Shown piece by piece: positions 43,914 through 53,670 of a stretch of DNA of 64,000 bases. How positions within the stretch are numbered: the stretch's first letter is position 1; the number at the start of each line of letters is the position of its first letter. The notes under the pieces are model-generated. The model was not told the origin of the DNA, ran no database searches, and saw only the letters and a list, made by a program, of their open reading frames with translations. Position numbers and translations under genes: made by a program. The stretch is from Candidatus Sumerlaeota bacterium (GTDB lineage: Bacteria; Sumerlaeota; Sumerlaeia; MWCT01; JAUWMI01), in the NCBI GenBank assembly GCA_030613245.1, contig JAUWMI010000005.1, forward strand, positions 1 through 64,000, given 5' to 3'.

Positions 43914-46367
43914 ATGGCGGTTTTTACGAAATCAATCCATCGCAAGATTCTGATACTAATTCTGTTTGTAGGATTAGTACCGGCGATTGCGGGCATTCTG
44001 CAGGCCTACTGGGGGAGTGTTATTGCGATGGACAGCACGATTGGGGGGTATTTGCAAGATCGGGTGACATTATTGGCAAATGGCGTTGATGATCTGCTTA
44101 AGCATAAGATGGAAGCGGTGCTGGCATTGAACCATGAGCCGGAATTTGAGGCATTATACCAGCAGCTTCTGGCAAAGCGCCATGAAGAGATGAGTGAAGA
44201 GCCTAATGGGCAGATGTTGAGTGGGTTAATACGTAACACCATTTTGGCTGACGATGAGGTGATAATAACCACACTGGCGGGAGACGTAGTGGCAAGTTCG
44301 AAGCGTGAGAGAAGAATAGGCTTCGGCGAGGAGACCTGGTGGGCGACAGCCTTAAAGGTAGCCACGGATCAGGTGTATTTCGCGGAGAGCGTCATACCGG
44401 AGACGCGGAAGCCCTATACAGCGATTGTGAGTCCGCTTGAGGTTAGTCAGAACGAGGGGACGAAGAGGCGGCTAGGCATGGTAGTGGCTATGCTGGACCA
44501 GGAGAGATTACTGTTATTTCTCGATGCGTATAGTGTGGGCGAGATGGGTAACATCAGTTTATATTCGTCGCGCGACTATTTTCTATTCAACCAAGGGCTA
44601 GGGCAACAGTTAGAGCCAGTTGTCAGGGGGCATCTCGGACTAGTGCAGTCAAAGTTATACGGTTGGTTTACAACCCAGCGTATGGGCGAAATGAAAAACG
44701 TGGTGGCATTTTCAGTGGTCAAATGCCTGCGGCAAATGAGCCAGGAAGGGCGCTGCAATTTCAACTGGTTTGTGCTCATGAATATGGATATAAGCGACAT
44801 TATGGTTGTTACCAACTTGTTGCTCTGGCGTACCACGCTTGTTGGGTTTGCACTTGTGGCGTTGATGTGCGTGCTTGGACTGGTGCTCTCGAGCCGAATT
44901 GTCAAGCCGATAAAAATACTGCGTCGGGGCGTGGAGAAAATAGCAAGCGGGGATTTAGACAGCCGAGTGCATATTCGCACAAACGATGAGATACAGGTGC
45001 TGGCGGAGAGTGTGAACAATATGGCTGAGAAGCTGAAGCAAACTTATTATGATCTGGCGGGCAAGATAGTGGAGATTGACGAGAAGGCACATCAGATTGC
45101 GTTGATTAATGAAATCAGCCGGGCGATTAACGCCGCGTTTGACCTGGAGCGGATTTATGAGATCATTACGCGCGAGATTCGCAAGTTGGTTGACTACGAC
45201 CGGGCGAGCATTACGTTGCTGGATGAGGATGGAAGCGGGGTGAGGTTTGAATTCGTTGTGCCGGCGGTGCGCGTTGGATGGCAGCAGGGCGACCATCTTC
45301 CGCTGGAGGGCACGAACATCGGCCGCGTAATCTTGAGCAAGGAGCCGCTGATCAAGCGGGATATTGCTGAGGAGCAGAACGCGATTGAAGATGAGGTGCT
45401 CATCAACGTAGAAATGAAATCGTTCATCATTGTGCCGCTTATTTCCCTCTCAGGGATCATAGGGACGTTTAATCTGAGCAATACGCGCAGGGGCTACTAT
45501 GGAGCGAAAGAGCAAGAATTACTGTTGCAGGTGGCTGAGCCGCTGGCAGTTGCGATAGAGCATAGTCGGCTGTATGCGCGGATTCGCAAGTTTGCCGAGG
45601 AGTTGGAGGTGAAGGTGCAGGAGCGGACGCGTGATCTGGAACGAGCGCAGATAAAGCTGGTGCAGACGGAGAAGTTTGCGGCGACAGGGCAACTGGCAGC
45701 GAATCTTGCACACGAGATTAACAATCCGCTGGCAATCATAAACAACTACCTGAGGGATCTGGCGGATCAGCTGAAAGGACGTACAGAGGAGAAGGGATCG
45801 GTAGCGCTGGAGCATCTGGAGATCATTAAGGAGGAATTGGATCGAATTGCGCGGATTGTGAAAAACCTGCTTAATTTCTACAAACCCGCGGATCAAGCGA
45901 ATGTGCCAGTTGATATTAACAATGAGATCGTGCAGCTGGTGAAGTTGATGGAAAAGGGATTTGAGGAGAAGAAAATTCAGGTCTGCCTGGAACTTCAGCC
46001 AAATCTCCCGCAACCCGAGGCTTCCTCGGATCTCATTCGCCAGGTGTTTCTGAACCTGTTGCGCAATGCAGAGGATGCCATGGAAAGCGGAGGGGAGTTG
46101 CGCATCAGGACGTACACAGTGAGCCAGGAGGAAAGAGAGAAAGGGCGGCGGCAAATAGTGATAGTGATTACGGACACCGGATGCGGGATTCCGCAGGAGC
46201 ATATAGGAAAGATTTTCGATCCTTTTTTCACTACGAAGAAAGGCGAACGAGGGACCGGACTTGGGCTGTCGGTGACGTATGGCATCTTGCAGAGTCTGGA
46301 TGGCGCAATAGAGGTGGAGAGTGAGGAAGGAAAGCGGACAACGGTGAAAGTGACGCTGCCGGTGTAG
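43914..46367 (+). CDS. Membrane histidine kinase with extracellular sensor, HAMP and GAF domains
   Basis: An 817-residue kinase. TM1 is residues 10-30 (ILILILFVGLVPAIAGIL). A Cache-like periplasmic domain spans about 32-300, with VYFAESVIPETRKPYTAIVSP in part. TM2 is near 305-325, then HAMP (SRIVKPIKILRRGVEKIA). A GAF domain spans about 400-555 and a coiled coil about 560-590. HisKA follows with His600 in NLAHEINNPLAI, then HATPase (DTGCGIPQEH, FDPFFTTKKGERGTGLGL). No response regulator is adjacent. It lies 191 bases upstream of the cytochrome c biogenesis operon on the same strand and could sense a redox-linked signal, but nothing proves that. Confidence 0.92.
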   Translation: MAVFTKSIHRKILILILFVGLVPAIAGILQAYWGSVIAMDSTIGGYLQDRVTLLANGVDDLLKHKMEAVLALNHEPEFEALYQQLLAKRHEEMSEEPNGQMLSGLIRNTILADDEVIITTLAGDVVASSKRERRIGFGEETWWATALKVATDQVYFAESVIPETRKPYTAIVSPLEVSQNEGTKRRLGMVVAMLDQERLLLFLDAYSVGEMGNISLYSSRDYFLFNQGLGQQLEPVVRGHLGLVQSKLYGWFTTQRMGEMKNVVAFSVVKCLRQMSQEGRCNFNWFVLMNMDISDIMVVTNLLLWRTTLVGFALVALMCVLGLVLSSRIVKPIKILRRGVEKIASGDLDSRVHIRTNDEIQVLAESVNNMAEKLKQTYYDLAGKIVEIDEKAHQIALINEISRAINAAFDLERIYEIITREIRKLVDYDRASITLLDEDGSGVRFEFVVPAVRVGWQQGDHLPLEGTNIGRVILSKEPLIKRDIAEEQNAIEDEVLINVEMKSFIIVPLISLSGIIGTFNLSNTRRGYYGAKEQELLLQVAEPLAVAIEHSRLYARIRKFAEELEVKVQERTRDLERAQIKLVQTEKFAATGQLAANLAHEINNPLAIINNYLRDLADQLKGRTEEKGSVALEHLEIIKEELDRIARIVKNLLNFYKPADQANVPVDINNEIVQLVKLMEKGFEEKKIQVCLELQPNLPQPEASSDLIRQVFLNLLRNAEDAMESGGELRIRTYTVSQEEREKGRRQIVIVITDTGCGIPQEHIGKIFDPFFTTKKGERGTGLGLSVTYGILQSLDGAIEVESEEGKRTTVKVTLPV

Positions 46368-46558
46368 CGTGGAGAATGAGCTTGACTATTTTGAGTAAGG
46401 AGTTATACTCTGAGTTTATCAAAGCGGGGGAAATATTTGAGTGTCTAGAATTTTTTTTGTCTAAAAGTCGCATTACTTGGAAAGAGTGTATGCCGTGCCA
46501 TCTATCTGAGGGTCAGAGCCTCGGCATTCCAGAAGAGGGGCGGCAGGTAGGAGTGTGA

Positions 46559-48280
46559 GTGAAGAAGCATCCGATTATTAAATTATTATCCTCAGTGCTA
46601 TTTGGCATTGTCCTCCTTGTTGCACTGACTATTGTCTCGATCTGGGGTTCGCTGCTTAGTTCCAATCCGAACATAGGTGTGGAGGGTGCACGGGAGCACG
46701 TCTTTAACACATGGTGGTATACGGCGTTGCTGGGCCTGCTGGTGGTAAATCTCGTGCTCTGTTCATGGAATCGTACGGTATGGGCAATCAAGTTGTGGAG
46801 CCGGGCAAGCTACCAGAGGGGTAAAGGGTTTTATCTCAGACAGAAGAGTGGGAGACAGATTGCCCTGGATGATGGGCTGGAACCTGCGCTGCAAGAGTTG
46901 CGGCGCCATTATACAACCTGCCGCGTTGAGGGGAATGCAGTTCATGCGCAGAAGGGATTGCTGGGACGGTTGGGTGCGCCGGTGGTACACCTGGGTGTGG
47001 TTCTGGTTCTGGTAGGTGGATTGGTGCGAATGTTTGGAGATCACTTAGGGTATGCGGTTTTTGAGGGGCAGGTAATTATCCCAGAATCAGAGACGGTTGA
47101 TTCTTATTACGTGCGACGCGATCGCACTCAGCCCCTGAGTGAGAAGAACTTTCGGAAGGTACCGCTGGGGTTCCAGCTGCGCTGTCTGGATTTTGATGAG
47201 GAGAAATTTCCGCACAGCGAAGTGCCGCGCTCGTATACGAGCCAGGTGGAGGTTCAGGATGGGGATACGCGGGTGCGCGGGACAATCACCATGGCGCGGC
47301 CATTCAATTACATGGGCTACAAATTTCATCAAACAAGCTTTGCGCCGAACAGACAAGTGGAACGCGCCGTGGTGGAGATTGTGGACGCTCGGACGCAGAA
47401 GCGGGTGACGCTGGTGGATATAAGTCCACGCACACCGGTGGCTGTAACAAATACGCCGTATTGGTTTGAGACCAAGGGATTGGCAGGTGGGAGCCGATGG
47501 GAGCTGAGTCAGGACGGGCGAGTGGTCGCGCAGGGCCGGCTTGAGAGACCAAGAGGACGGGCTTCATTTATTGTGGAGCGGCTGGTATCGGATTTTCGGA
47601 TCGGAGCAGATCGGGAGGTATCTTCCGCGTCGGATGAGTGGAATAATCCGGCAGTATTGATTGGGTATCATGAGGAAGATAAAAGAATTGACGGGAATTG
47701 GTTTTTTTATCGGCCGGAGTTTCACCAGATGGGCGTGGCAAAGCAAGGAGATTACGACCTTGAGTTTGTAGATTACCGATCTTCAGCGGAGGAGGCTCCT
47801 GGCGAGTCACGGTCGGCGTTTGAGGTGGAGATACGAGTGAGCAGGAAAACGGGCGAGAAGATAGGCATCTACTGGCTACGTATTGGGGAGAGGCTGCGTA
47901 TGGACAAGCCCTATGCAGAGGATGAGGTGACAACTGGGACGCTGACGGGGAGCGAAGCGGTGTCTTCCGCTGGAACCAGAACCGCGGCCTCGGAAGGAGA
48001 AAGCCCATTTTTCGTGCGCTACCGTGGGCCGACAATGGGATATGATACGATTCTGGGTGTGGTCAAGGATCCGAGTACTCCGATAACCTTTGCAGGATGC
48101 ATCCTTATCGTATTGGGACCGCTTCTAGCATTTTTCATTACCTACCGACAGCTCTGGGGATACTATGAGACAGATGAGAATCGGCTGTATCTGGCACTGT
48201 CGGTACAAGGAAGGTCTGAGAGGCCAGTGAAAGAATATCAGCGAATAGTTCAGCGCTTGCAACACCGAGAAGAGAGGTAG
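46559..48280 (+). CDS. resB: ResB-family cytochrome c biogenesis protein
   Basis: A 573-residue protein of the ResB/Ccs1 family, the partner of CcsA in system II cytochrome c maturation; together they move heme to the outside and keep the apocytochrome thiols reduced. Motifs: IKLLSSVLFGIVLLVALTIVSIWGS in part for TM1, LGAPVVHLGVVLVLVGGLVRMFG in part for a later helix, and PFNYMGYKFHQTSF. A large periplasmic loop separates this from the last helix near residue 515. The start is GTG 46559 after GGTAGGAG. It is coupled to ccsA, which starts 1 base after its stop codon. Confidence 0.93.
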   Translation: MKKHPIIKLLSSVLFGIVLLVALTIVSIWGSLLSSNPNIGVEGAREHVFNTWWYTALLGLLVVNLVLCSWNRTVWAIKLWSRASYQRGKGFYLRQKSGRQIALDDGLEPALQELRRHYTTCRVEGNAVHAQKGLLGRLGAPVVHLGVVLVLVGGLVRMFGDHLGYAVFEGQVIIPESETVDSYYVRRDRTQPLSEKNFRKVPLGFQLRCLDFDEEKFPHSEVPRSYTSQVEVQDGDTRVRGTITMARPFNYMGYKFHQTSFAPNRQVERAVVEIVDARTQKRVTLVDISPRTPVAVTNTPYWFETKGLAGGSRWELSQDGRVVAQGRLERPRGRASFIVERLVSDFRIGADREVSSASDEWNNPAVLIGYHEEDKRIDGNWFFYRPEFHQMGVAKQGDYDLEFVDYRSSAEEAPGESRSAFEVEIRVSRKTGEKIGIYWLRIGERLRMDKPYAEDEVTTGTLTGSEAVSSAGTRTAASEGESPFFVRYRGPTMGYDTILGVVKDPSTPITFAGCILIVLGPLLAFFITYRQLWGYYETDENRLYLALSVQGRSERPVKEYQRIVQRLQHREER

Positions 48281-48281
48281 G

Positions 48282-49916
48282 GTGAAAAATCTGCGGATGC
48301 GAGCAAACCAATATGTAAAAAAAGTTGTGTGCCTTGGGATTTGCGGGCTACTGCTCTGGGCTGTATGTTATGGCGCCAGCGGGGACAAACCTTTGCCGAA
48401 AGGTGAAAGCGCCTACCCGCAGAATGAGGCGCTGGAACAGGCGATTCTGGAGAGCGGCCTGCCGAAGCTGGCGGTACAGTATGACGGGATGGAGGAAAAT
48501 TTGTTATCGTATGCGCGGCTTCAATTGTTTAAAATTCTCGGGCGAACAAAGGTGAAAGGACAGGATCCAGCGTATACAATTCTCTCGATGCTTTACGAAC
48601 CAGAGAAGTGGCGCGAGGCTCGGGTGCTGCCAATTGGAAATCCAGGGTTGTATGGACTTCTGGGGTTGCAGGAAGAGGAGGACAAACTGGTTTCTGCTGC
48701 TGAACTACTCGACCGGGTAATGATGGAGCAGATACGGGAGCGCTCCAGAACTGCTGATCCGCGCACGCTGCGGGCGCTTAATATATTACTAAACCGGGCG
48801 CATACATTAGTACATCTGCCGGAGACGTTTCTGATTCTCCCGAACGGCGAAGACCCGCAGGGTGAGTGGAAGACGCCCCTGGACACAGAAGGACTGACGC
48901 CGGAGATTGCAACTGCCTCAAGCATGCTGAATCGTGAGTTGGTTAGTGCATTTGCCGAAGGGCGAACGGAGAATCTGAAGCCAAGCATGGAGCGCTTTCT
49001 GGCAACGGTTGAGGCCGAAGAGCAGTATCCGGCACAGTGGCGGCGTGGGTTGCATTACTTCAACACCCGTGTCAATCCGTTTCGATGGACGTACATGACG
49101 TATTTTGTAGTCCTGGGTCTCTTCGCGCTACATCTTGGGACCCAGAGGCGGAGTCTGTACGTCTGGGCCATGGCAGTGCTGGGTTTGGGGTTTTTGATTC
49201 ATACCGGGGGACTGGTAATTCGGCTGCTCCTGGCAGAGCGTGCCCCGCTGTCGAACATGTACGAGTCAATAGTATTTACGATCTGGGGCTTGATGCTTTT
49301 GGGTGGGATTTTGGAGCTGGTTTACCGGAGGGGATTTATCGGGCTGAGTGCAGCAGGATTCGGGCTTGTGGTGATGGTAATCGTGAGCTTCTTCCCAATC
49401 CATATGACGCGAATAGAGCCGCTGCGGGCTGTGTTAAACTCGTCGTGGTTGACGTACCACGTGATGACAGTCATGACATCCTACTCAGCCTTTATGCTGT
49501 CGTTTGTGTTCAGTCTGATGTACCTGGTGAAAGACATGACAGGTGAGGTTGAAGAGACGCAGCCGCTAGTGCGGTCAGTAAAGATCTGGCAATGGCTGCC
49601 GAAAAAGGAAACGTTGGATTTGCTTAATTACCGCGCTATACAGATCGGTTGGCCATTGTTGACATTCGGGATATTCTCAGGCGCAGTGTGGGCGAATACG
49701 GCGTGGGGCCGTGCCTGGGGTTGGGATCCGAAGGAGACGTGGTCGCTGATCACGTGGTTTATCTATACGATTTTTCTGCATTTGCGGATTCGGCAAGGCT
49801 GGCGGGGTCGGAAGACAGCATTAGCAGCAATCGTAGGTTTTCTAGCGGTGCTGGTGACGTGGTTTGGGGTCTCATATTTACGACTTCTGAGCGGAGGATT
49901 ACATAGCTATGTTTAA
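48282..49916 (+). CDS. ccsA: CcsA-family cytochrome c biogenesis protein with N-terminal extension
   Basis: A 544-residue heme-handling membrane protein. The C-terminal 290 residues have about eight helices and the tryptophan-rich heme-binding loop WGWDPKETWSLITW, plus conserved histidines in FLIHTGG and SWLTYHVMT. The N-terminal 250 residues, after one signal-anchor, form a predicted periplasmic domain (for example PEKWREARVLPIGNPG) that is absent from compact CcsA proteins. Similar extended forms occur in anaerobic Deltaproteobacteria-like lineages. The start is GTG 48282. The stop overlaps the start of rex by 8 bases. Role: deliver heme for covalent attachment to CXXCH proteins. Confidence 0.93.
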   Translation: MKNLRMRANQYVKKVVCLGICGLLLWAVCYGASGDKPLPKGESAYPQNEALEQAILESGLPKLAVQYDGMEENLLSYARLQLFKILGRTKVKGQDPAYTILSMLYEPEKWREARVLPIGNPGLYGLLGLQEEEDKLVSAAELLDRVMMEQIRERSRTADPRTLRALNILLNRAHTLVHLPETFLILPNGEDPQGEWKTPLDTEGLTPEIATASSMLNRELVSAFAEGRTENLKPSMERFLATVEAEEQYPAQWRRGLHYFNTRVNPFRWTYMTYFVVLGLFALHLGTQRRSLYVWAMAVLGLGFLIHTGGLVIRLLLAERAPLSNMYESIVFTIWGLMLLGGILELVYRRGFIGLSAAGFGLVVMVIVSFFPIHMTRIEPLRAVLNSSWLTYHVMTVMTSYSAFMLSFVFSLMYLVKDMTGEVEETQPLVRSVKIWQWLPKKETLDLLNYRAIQIGWPLLTFGIFSGAVWANTAWGRAWGWDPKETWSLITWFIYTIFLHLRIRQGWRGRKTALAAIVGFLAVLVTWFGVSYLRLLSGGLHSYV

Positions 49917-50544
49917 TATAAGCTCCGGGGGTAGGAAAATTCCGAAGGCGGTGATTAAACGCCTGTCACTGTATTCGCGCGTTCTTCAGGCGATGGAGAT
50001 GAGGAGCGTGGAGAAGATTTCATCAATGGAGCTTGGAGAGAAGCTGGGTTTGAATCCGGCGCAGGTGCGTAAAGATCTGGCATACTTCGGCCAGTTTGGC
50101 GTGCGCGGGGTTGGCTACTATGTGGCTGAGTTGCGCAAGAGTATCAAGCGGATTCTGGGAACGGATCGGGAGGTGCGAGTAGGATTAATTGGTGTGGGCA
50201 ATCTTGGGTTGGCCTTGCTTTCATATGGGGGATTTGCCAGGCAAGGATTCAGGATTGTGGCAGCGTTTGATAATGACAAACGCAAGGTGGGAAGTGTTAA
50301 GAACAACATTGAGATATTCAACGTGCACGAGCTTGAGGAGAAGATTAAGGTTCGGGCGATTGACCTCGCGATCTTGGCGGTGCCCGCTGATGCAGCGCAG
50401 GAGATCGCAGACCGTGTGGTCAAAGCTGGGATAAGCGCGATATTGAATTTTGTGCCGACGCGACTGGTTGTTCCTGATGATGTGAAGGTACACTATGTGG
50501 ATCTGGCAATCGAGATCGAGAGTCTGACATATTATCTTCGTTGA
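49909..50544 (+). CDS. rex: Redox-sensing transcriptional repressor Rex
   Basis: A 211-residue DNA-binding sensor of the NADH/NAD+ ratio. The N-terminal winged helix (IPKAVIKRLSLYSRVLQ, NPAQVRKDLAYFGQFG with the recognition helix) precedes a Rossmann domain with GVGNLGLAL and a C-terminal swapped helix (VDLAIEIESLTYYL). Rex releases DNA when NADH rises and usually controls fermentation and respiration genes. Here it overlaps ccsA by 8 bases, which ties cytochrome maturation to redox sensing. I did not find a clear TTGTGAANNNNTTCACAA operator nearby. Confidence 0.96.
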   Translation: MFNISSGGRKIPKAVIKRLSLYSRVLQAMEMRSVEKISSMELGEKLGLNPAQVRKDLAYFGQFGVRGVGYYVAELRKSIKRILGTDREVRVGLIGVGNLGLALLSYGGFARQGFRIVAAFDNDKRKVGSVKNNIEIFNVHELEEKIKVRAIDLAILAVPADAAQEIADRVVKAGISAILNFVPTRLVVPDDVKVHYVDLAIEIESLTYYLR

Positions 50545-50780
50545 GCTTGGCGTGGGAACTTGGGAACATTGCAAGTGAGTGATTGACGGTAAGTGAATAA
50601 GGCACGATTTCTTTGTGCTGTGTGCTTGAGTTTTTATAGCTGCTGAGTGAATCGAGATCGAGTCCTCACATCGGCCTGTCATGTGCAAGCCGCCTCCGGG
50701 CTGTTGAGGCGCGACAGGCAACATTCTTGCCAGTGAAACAGCACGGCTGCATGTCACGACATGGCGGAATGGTGTGAGGA
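50545..50780. other. Intergenic region between converging genes
   Basis: A 236-base spacer between rex and the C45 hydrolase gene. No clear terminator or gene was recognised. Confidence 0.35.
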
Positions 50781-51980
50781 CTATTGCTTTTCTGTATGTC
50801 CGGGGAGCTTAAAACGCCAGTGTGATGGGGCGAGGTGAACGAAACGGCCTGCAGCCGCCGGAAGCATGCCCATGGCGATGTAAAGTTCCCGCGTCTGAGG
50901 TATGAAGACCATGCTTTGAAGTGTCCTATCTAGCCTTGCTACCTGCAAGAGCAGACGCTGCATGGCCGGCACGTCGAGTCGTCCGTAGTGCGAAAGGGCA
51001 AACGACTGCATGGTACGATAGCGCGAGCAGTCATTGTTCTGCCAGAGAGCTGGAGAGCGGAAGTGGTTGGTGGCGAAGAGCAGATGGTGATCGGGCCTGC
51101 GCAGGCCGATAGTTATGGGTGTGAGTTCGGCCACGCGCGCATTGCCATAAGCGTCTGCGAGCATGAGATTGTTCGCAGTTGAGTGGGAAGCCTGTTGTAG
51201 GAGCGTGATCGCCTCGGACGTAGTAGCACATTCTTGCAAGACCTGCCGGAAAACCATGGCGTAGGGAGCAGCTTTGATAGACGCTCCATAGCCCTGCACT
51301 TCCATAATGGCTTCGGCCAATCCTGCGTCGTTCATTCCCGATAGAACACCAACGAGTCCGGGATACCCCACCGAGACAAATTCATGTCCTTGTTTGGGGT
51401 GGTAAACAAAGACAACACCGTAGTGATGAGCTACATCGAGCGGTGCGAACTCGAGATTGCGTGCGAAGAGGAGCTGGCCATTGTGGGTGGCGCTGCCATA
51501 GGCGACCATCGTGGAACACTGGACGGATTTCTTGATATCAAAGACCGTGTTCATCAGCAGGATGTCGTCATAAGAAACGTTGGCTGCGCGACTGATGGCA
51601 TGCATTTCCTCTCTAAAGACCTGTGGGATAGCAGATTCCATATCTATCGCTAGCTGAAGTATAACCTGTTTCGTGGGTAATTGGCCAGGTGCTTCAAGCC
51701 ATTTGTCAATATAGTCGGTCGTCAATGTTTGAATTTGAGAAGCCAGGAGCTGGCCATGCTGCTCCCCCATTTCAGCCGGCGTGCCGTAAAGATGAACAAT
51801 CGGAATATCAGAGACTAGCGAGAGGCTGGCTTTGTGATACGCGGCGGGAGTGAAATAGGGCTGCTGTGCCAAGGCAGCAGTGGCGAGCAGGCACGCAAGA
51901 ATCATTGAGGTCAAGAAGGTATGCGATATTCTGTGGATCACGTTCTGCATGGCTACGATTTTCTCCCCAACGCGTTTCAT
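50781..51980 (-). CDS. Exported C45-family autoproteolytic acyltransferase/hydrolase
   Basis: A 399-residue Ntn-hydrolase of the C45 (acyl-CoA:6-APA acyltransferase / penicillin acylase-like) group. The signal peptide is clearest from Met11 (MQNVIHRISHTFLTSMILACL). The family motif GEQHGQLLASQI is near residue 75. The nucleophile after self-cleavage should be Cys155 in KSVQCSTMVAYGSA, with FARNLEF and NDAGLAEA following as in the family. Substrates are amide-linked acyl groups, but which ones is unknown. It starts 2 bases after the stop of the DUF4139 gene, so it is the third gene of an operon. Confidence 0.85.
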   Translation of the reverse strand: MKRVGEKIVAMQNVIHRISHTFLTSMILACLLATAALAQQPYFTPAAYHKASLSLVSDIPIVHLYGTPAEMGEQHGQLLASQIQTLTTDYIDKWLEAPGQLPTKQVILQLAIDMESAIPQVFREEMHAISRAANVSYDDILLMNTVFDIKKSVQCSTMVAYGSATHNGQLLFARNLEFAPLDVAHHYGVVFVYHPKQGHEFVSVGYPGLVGVLSGMNDAGLAEAIMEVQGYGASIKAAPYAMVFRQVLQECATTSEAITLLQQASHSTANNLMLADAYGNARVAELTPITIGLRRPDHHLLFATNHFRSPALWQNNDCSRYRTMQSFALSHYGRLDVPAMQRLLLQVARLDRTLQSMVFIPQTRELYIAMGMLPAAAGRFVHLAPSHWRFKLPGHTEKQ

Positions 51981-51982
51981 CC

Positions 51983-53641
51983 TTAGCGTCGAATATAGAC
52001 TTGATAGGAATAGGAAATTTTCTGTTCTTCCTTAGGTTTGAGCTGTAATTCCCAGGCTATTATGCAATTGGGATTAACGGCCTTCAGTCCTTCAGCGACG
52101 ATGGTAACCGTGCCCTCCGGGCTGGTGTTCAGGACTTCACCTGTTAAATGTTTTGTGATCTTCAGGGTCACGTCTTTAGATTTGTAGTTGGCTACCTTGA
52201 GCTCGCCCTTGACCGTAACGAGATCGTAATACCCGCCGAAAATAATCTCCTCTTTGCGAATTCGGTTGATTTCATATTCCTTTTTCCGGGCTTTGATGTC
52301 TGTGGCTAGGGTAATTTTTAGGTTTGATTCAGCTCCAACTGAAGTGTAGGAAATCATATCCTGCCCAAGGGGATAGTTCTGCTGGAGTGTGATAGCTGCG
52401 GCAGTAGTCCAGGGGAATTGCGTGGTGTTTTTCAGTTTGATGGAATGCCAGACCGCTTCCATTTCCTTGGGAATTTCATCCTGCGAGCGCGAGGAGGTGG
52501 GTTCCCTTTTCAGAGTGTCAGGAATCTCCCATTCATAGAGATGCGAGTACGGGACGGTTTCTGAGAAAATTGTATAGTAGCCACGTTCGCCCTTTTTGAG
52601 GGAGAGGTGTTTGCGGGCGTAGTAGAACAGATCTTCCTGGAAGGTGCCTGCCAGATCCTGCGGACTGACACCGGGAGAGGGTCCCTGGCCTGGTACGTTA
52701 TAGAGAACCTGTTGCGTCACGAGCGCGCGGCCACCGGCTCGGCCAAAGCGACGCTCGCGTTCTTCAAGGAGGGAGCGGATAAAGAAGTCGAGAGATTGCG
52801 CAGGCGAGAGCGGAAAAGTGATGCCTGAGAAGAGAAAGTGGGGAAACCCGGTGACGAAATAGACATCTACGTCGTCAAGGTCTTCGACATCGTTAATGAC
52901 AACCGCCTTCATGGTAATCTTTGCATTGGCATCATCGAGGAGTTGCACGGCATAGCTAGGAACCCAGGAGATGCCCCCCTGGAGATATGATAGGGTGATA
53001 CGAGCAGGCGGAGCAGAAGAGCGCAAGTGGAGTTTCAGGACATTTTGCAATTCGGTCTTGGTGAAGACGTCGATTGAATCGCCGCGGATGGTGAGCACCT
53101 GGATGGCATCTTTGCGCAGTGCAACGATGCCATCGCGTGTCCGCAAGGTGACCAGCATAGCGGGCTGTGACTTTGGCTGCGGCGGACGACTACGGTAATA
53201 TGACGGAAACTCGGGCAAAGACTCGGGTGAGCGATCTTCAGGAACACTAAGGAGAGTGCCAGATATTTTTTCGCCGTGTGCAAGGCATTCGATCCGTTTT
53301 CCAACGTTAGCCTTGAGAAATTCCGCCAGGGTAATGGCGTGCAATTGCTGTGCAGCGGGTTCTCGGGCTGCGATCAGCTCTTCCACTATAGTATCAGGCG
53401 CAGCCGGAGCAACCCAGAATGAGCCAAGGGTGGCCTCAGGAAGATCACGCATGATAGCCCAGCCGTCGGTGAGCGAGACCTCCGCCTGGCGCTCAAAAAA
53501 GCCTATACCATTCTTGAAGAGGGAGACACTCACAGGTTTGCTGGTAAGCGATTGCGGCTCGGGCTGGGCGGCACATAGTGCAGCCGCCAGAATTGCGCTC
53601 TGCAGCACGAGCAGACTGCCCATCCATAAAGATTTTTTCAT
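51983..53641 (-). CDS. Exported DUF4139-domain protein
   Basis: A 552-residue exported protein with signal peptide MKKSLWMGSLLVLQSAILAAALC. The N-terminal half has the pattern VSVSLFKNGIGFFERQAEVSL with GTLLSVPED and ALRKDAIQVLTI. The C-terminal part has LSYLQGGISWVPSYAVQL, KNTTQFPWTTAAAITLQQN and a final beta-rich KPKEEQKISYSYQVYI, features of DUF4139/MucI-like proteins. The biochemical role of the family is unknown. It lies between a YfhO-like gene 29 bases upstream and the C45 hydrolase gene. These three probably act on one envelope process. Confidence 0.8.
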   Translation of the reverse strand: MKKSLWMGSLLVLQSAILAAALCAAQPEPQSLTSKPVSVSLFKNGIGFFERQAEVSLTDGWAIMRDLPEATLGSFWVAPAAPDTIVEELIAAREPAAQQLHAITLAEFLKANVGKRIECLAHGEKISGTLLSVPEDRSPESLPEFPSYYRSRPPQPKSQPAMLVTLRTRDGIVALRKDAIQVLTIRGDSIDVFTKTELQNVLKLHLRSSAPPARITLSYLQGGISWVPSYAVQLLDDANAKITMKAVVINDVEDLDDVDVYFVTGFPHFLFSGITFPLSPAQSLDFFIRSLLEERERRFGRAGGRALVTQQVLYNVPGQGPSPGVSPQDLAGTFQEDLFYYARKHLSLKKGERGYYTIFSETVPYSHLYEWEIPDTLKREPTSSRSQDEIPKEMEAVWHSIKLKNTTQFPWTTAAAITLQQNYPLGQDMISYTSVGAESNLKITLATDIKARKKEYEINRIRKEEIIFGGYYDLVTVKGELKVANYKSKDVTLKITKHLTGEVLNTSPEGTVTIVAEGLKAVNPNCIIAWELQLKPKEEQKISYSYQVYIRR

Positions 53642-53670
53642 GATCTTATCCTCCTCAGGTCAAAGGTGGC

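Noticed and set aside
50545-50780. Possible Rex operator or terminator after rex.
   Set aside because: No TTGTGAA/TTCACAA palindrome and no stem followed by a T-run could be found.
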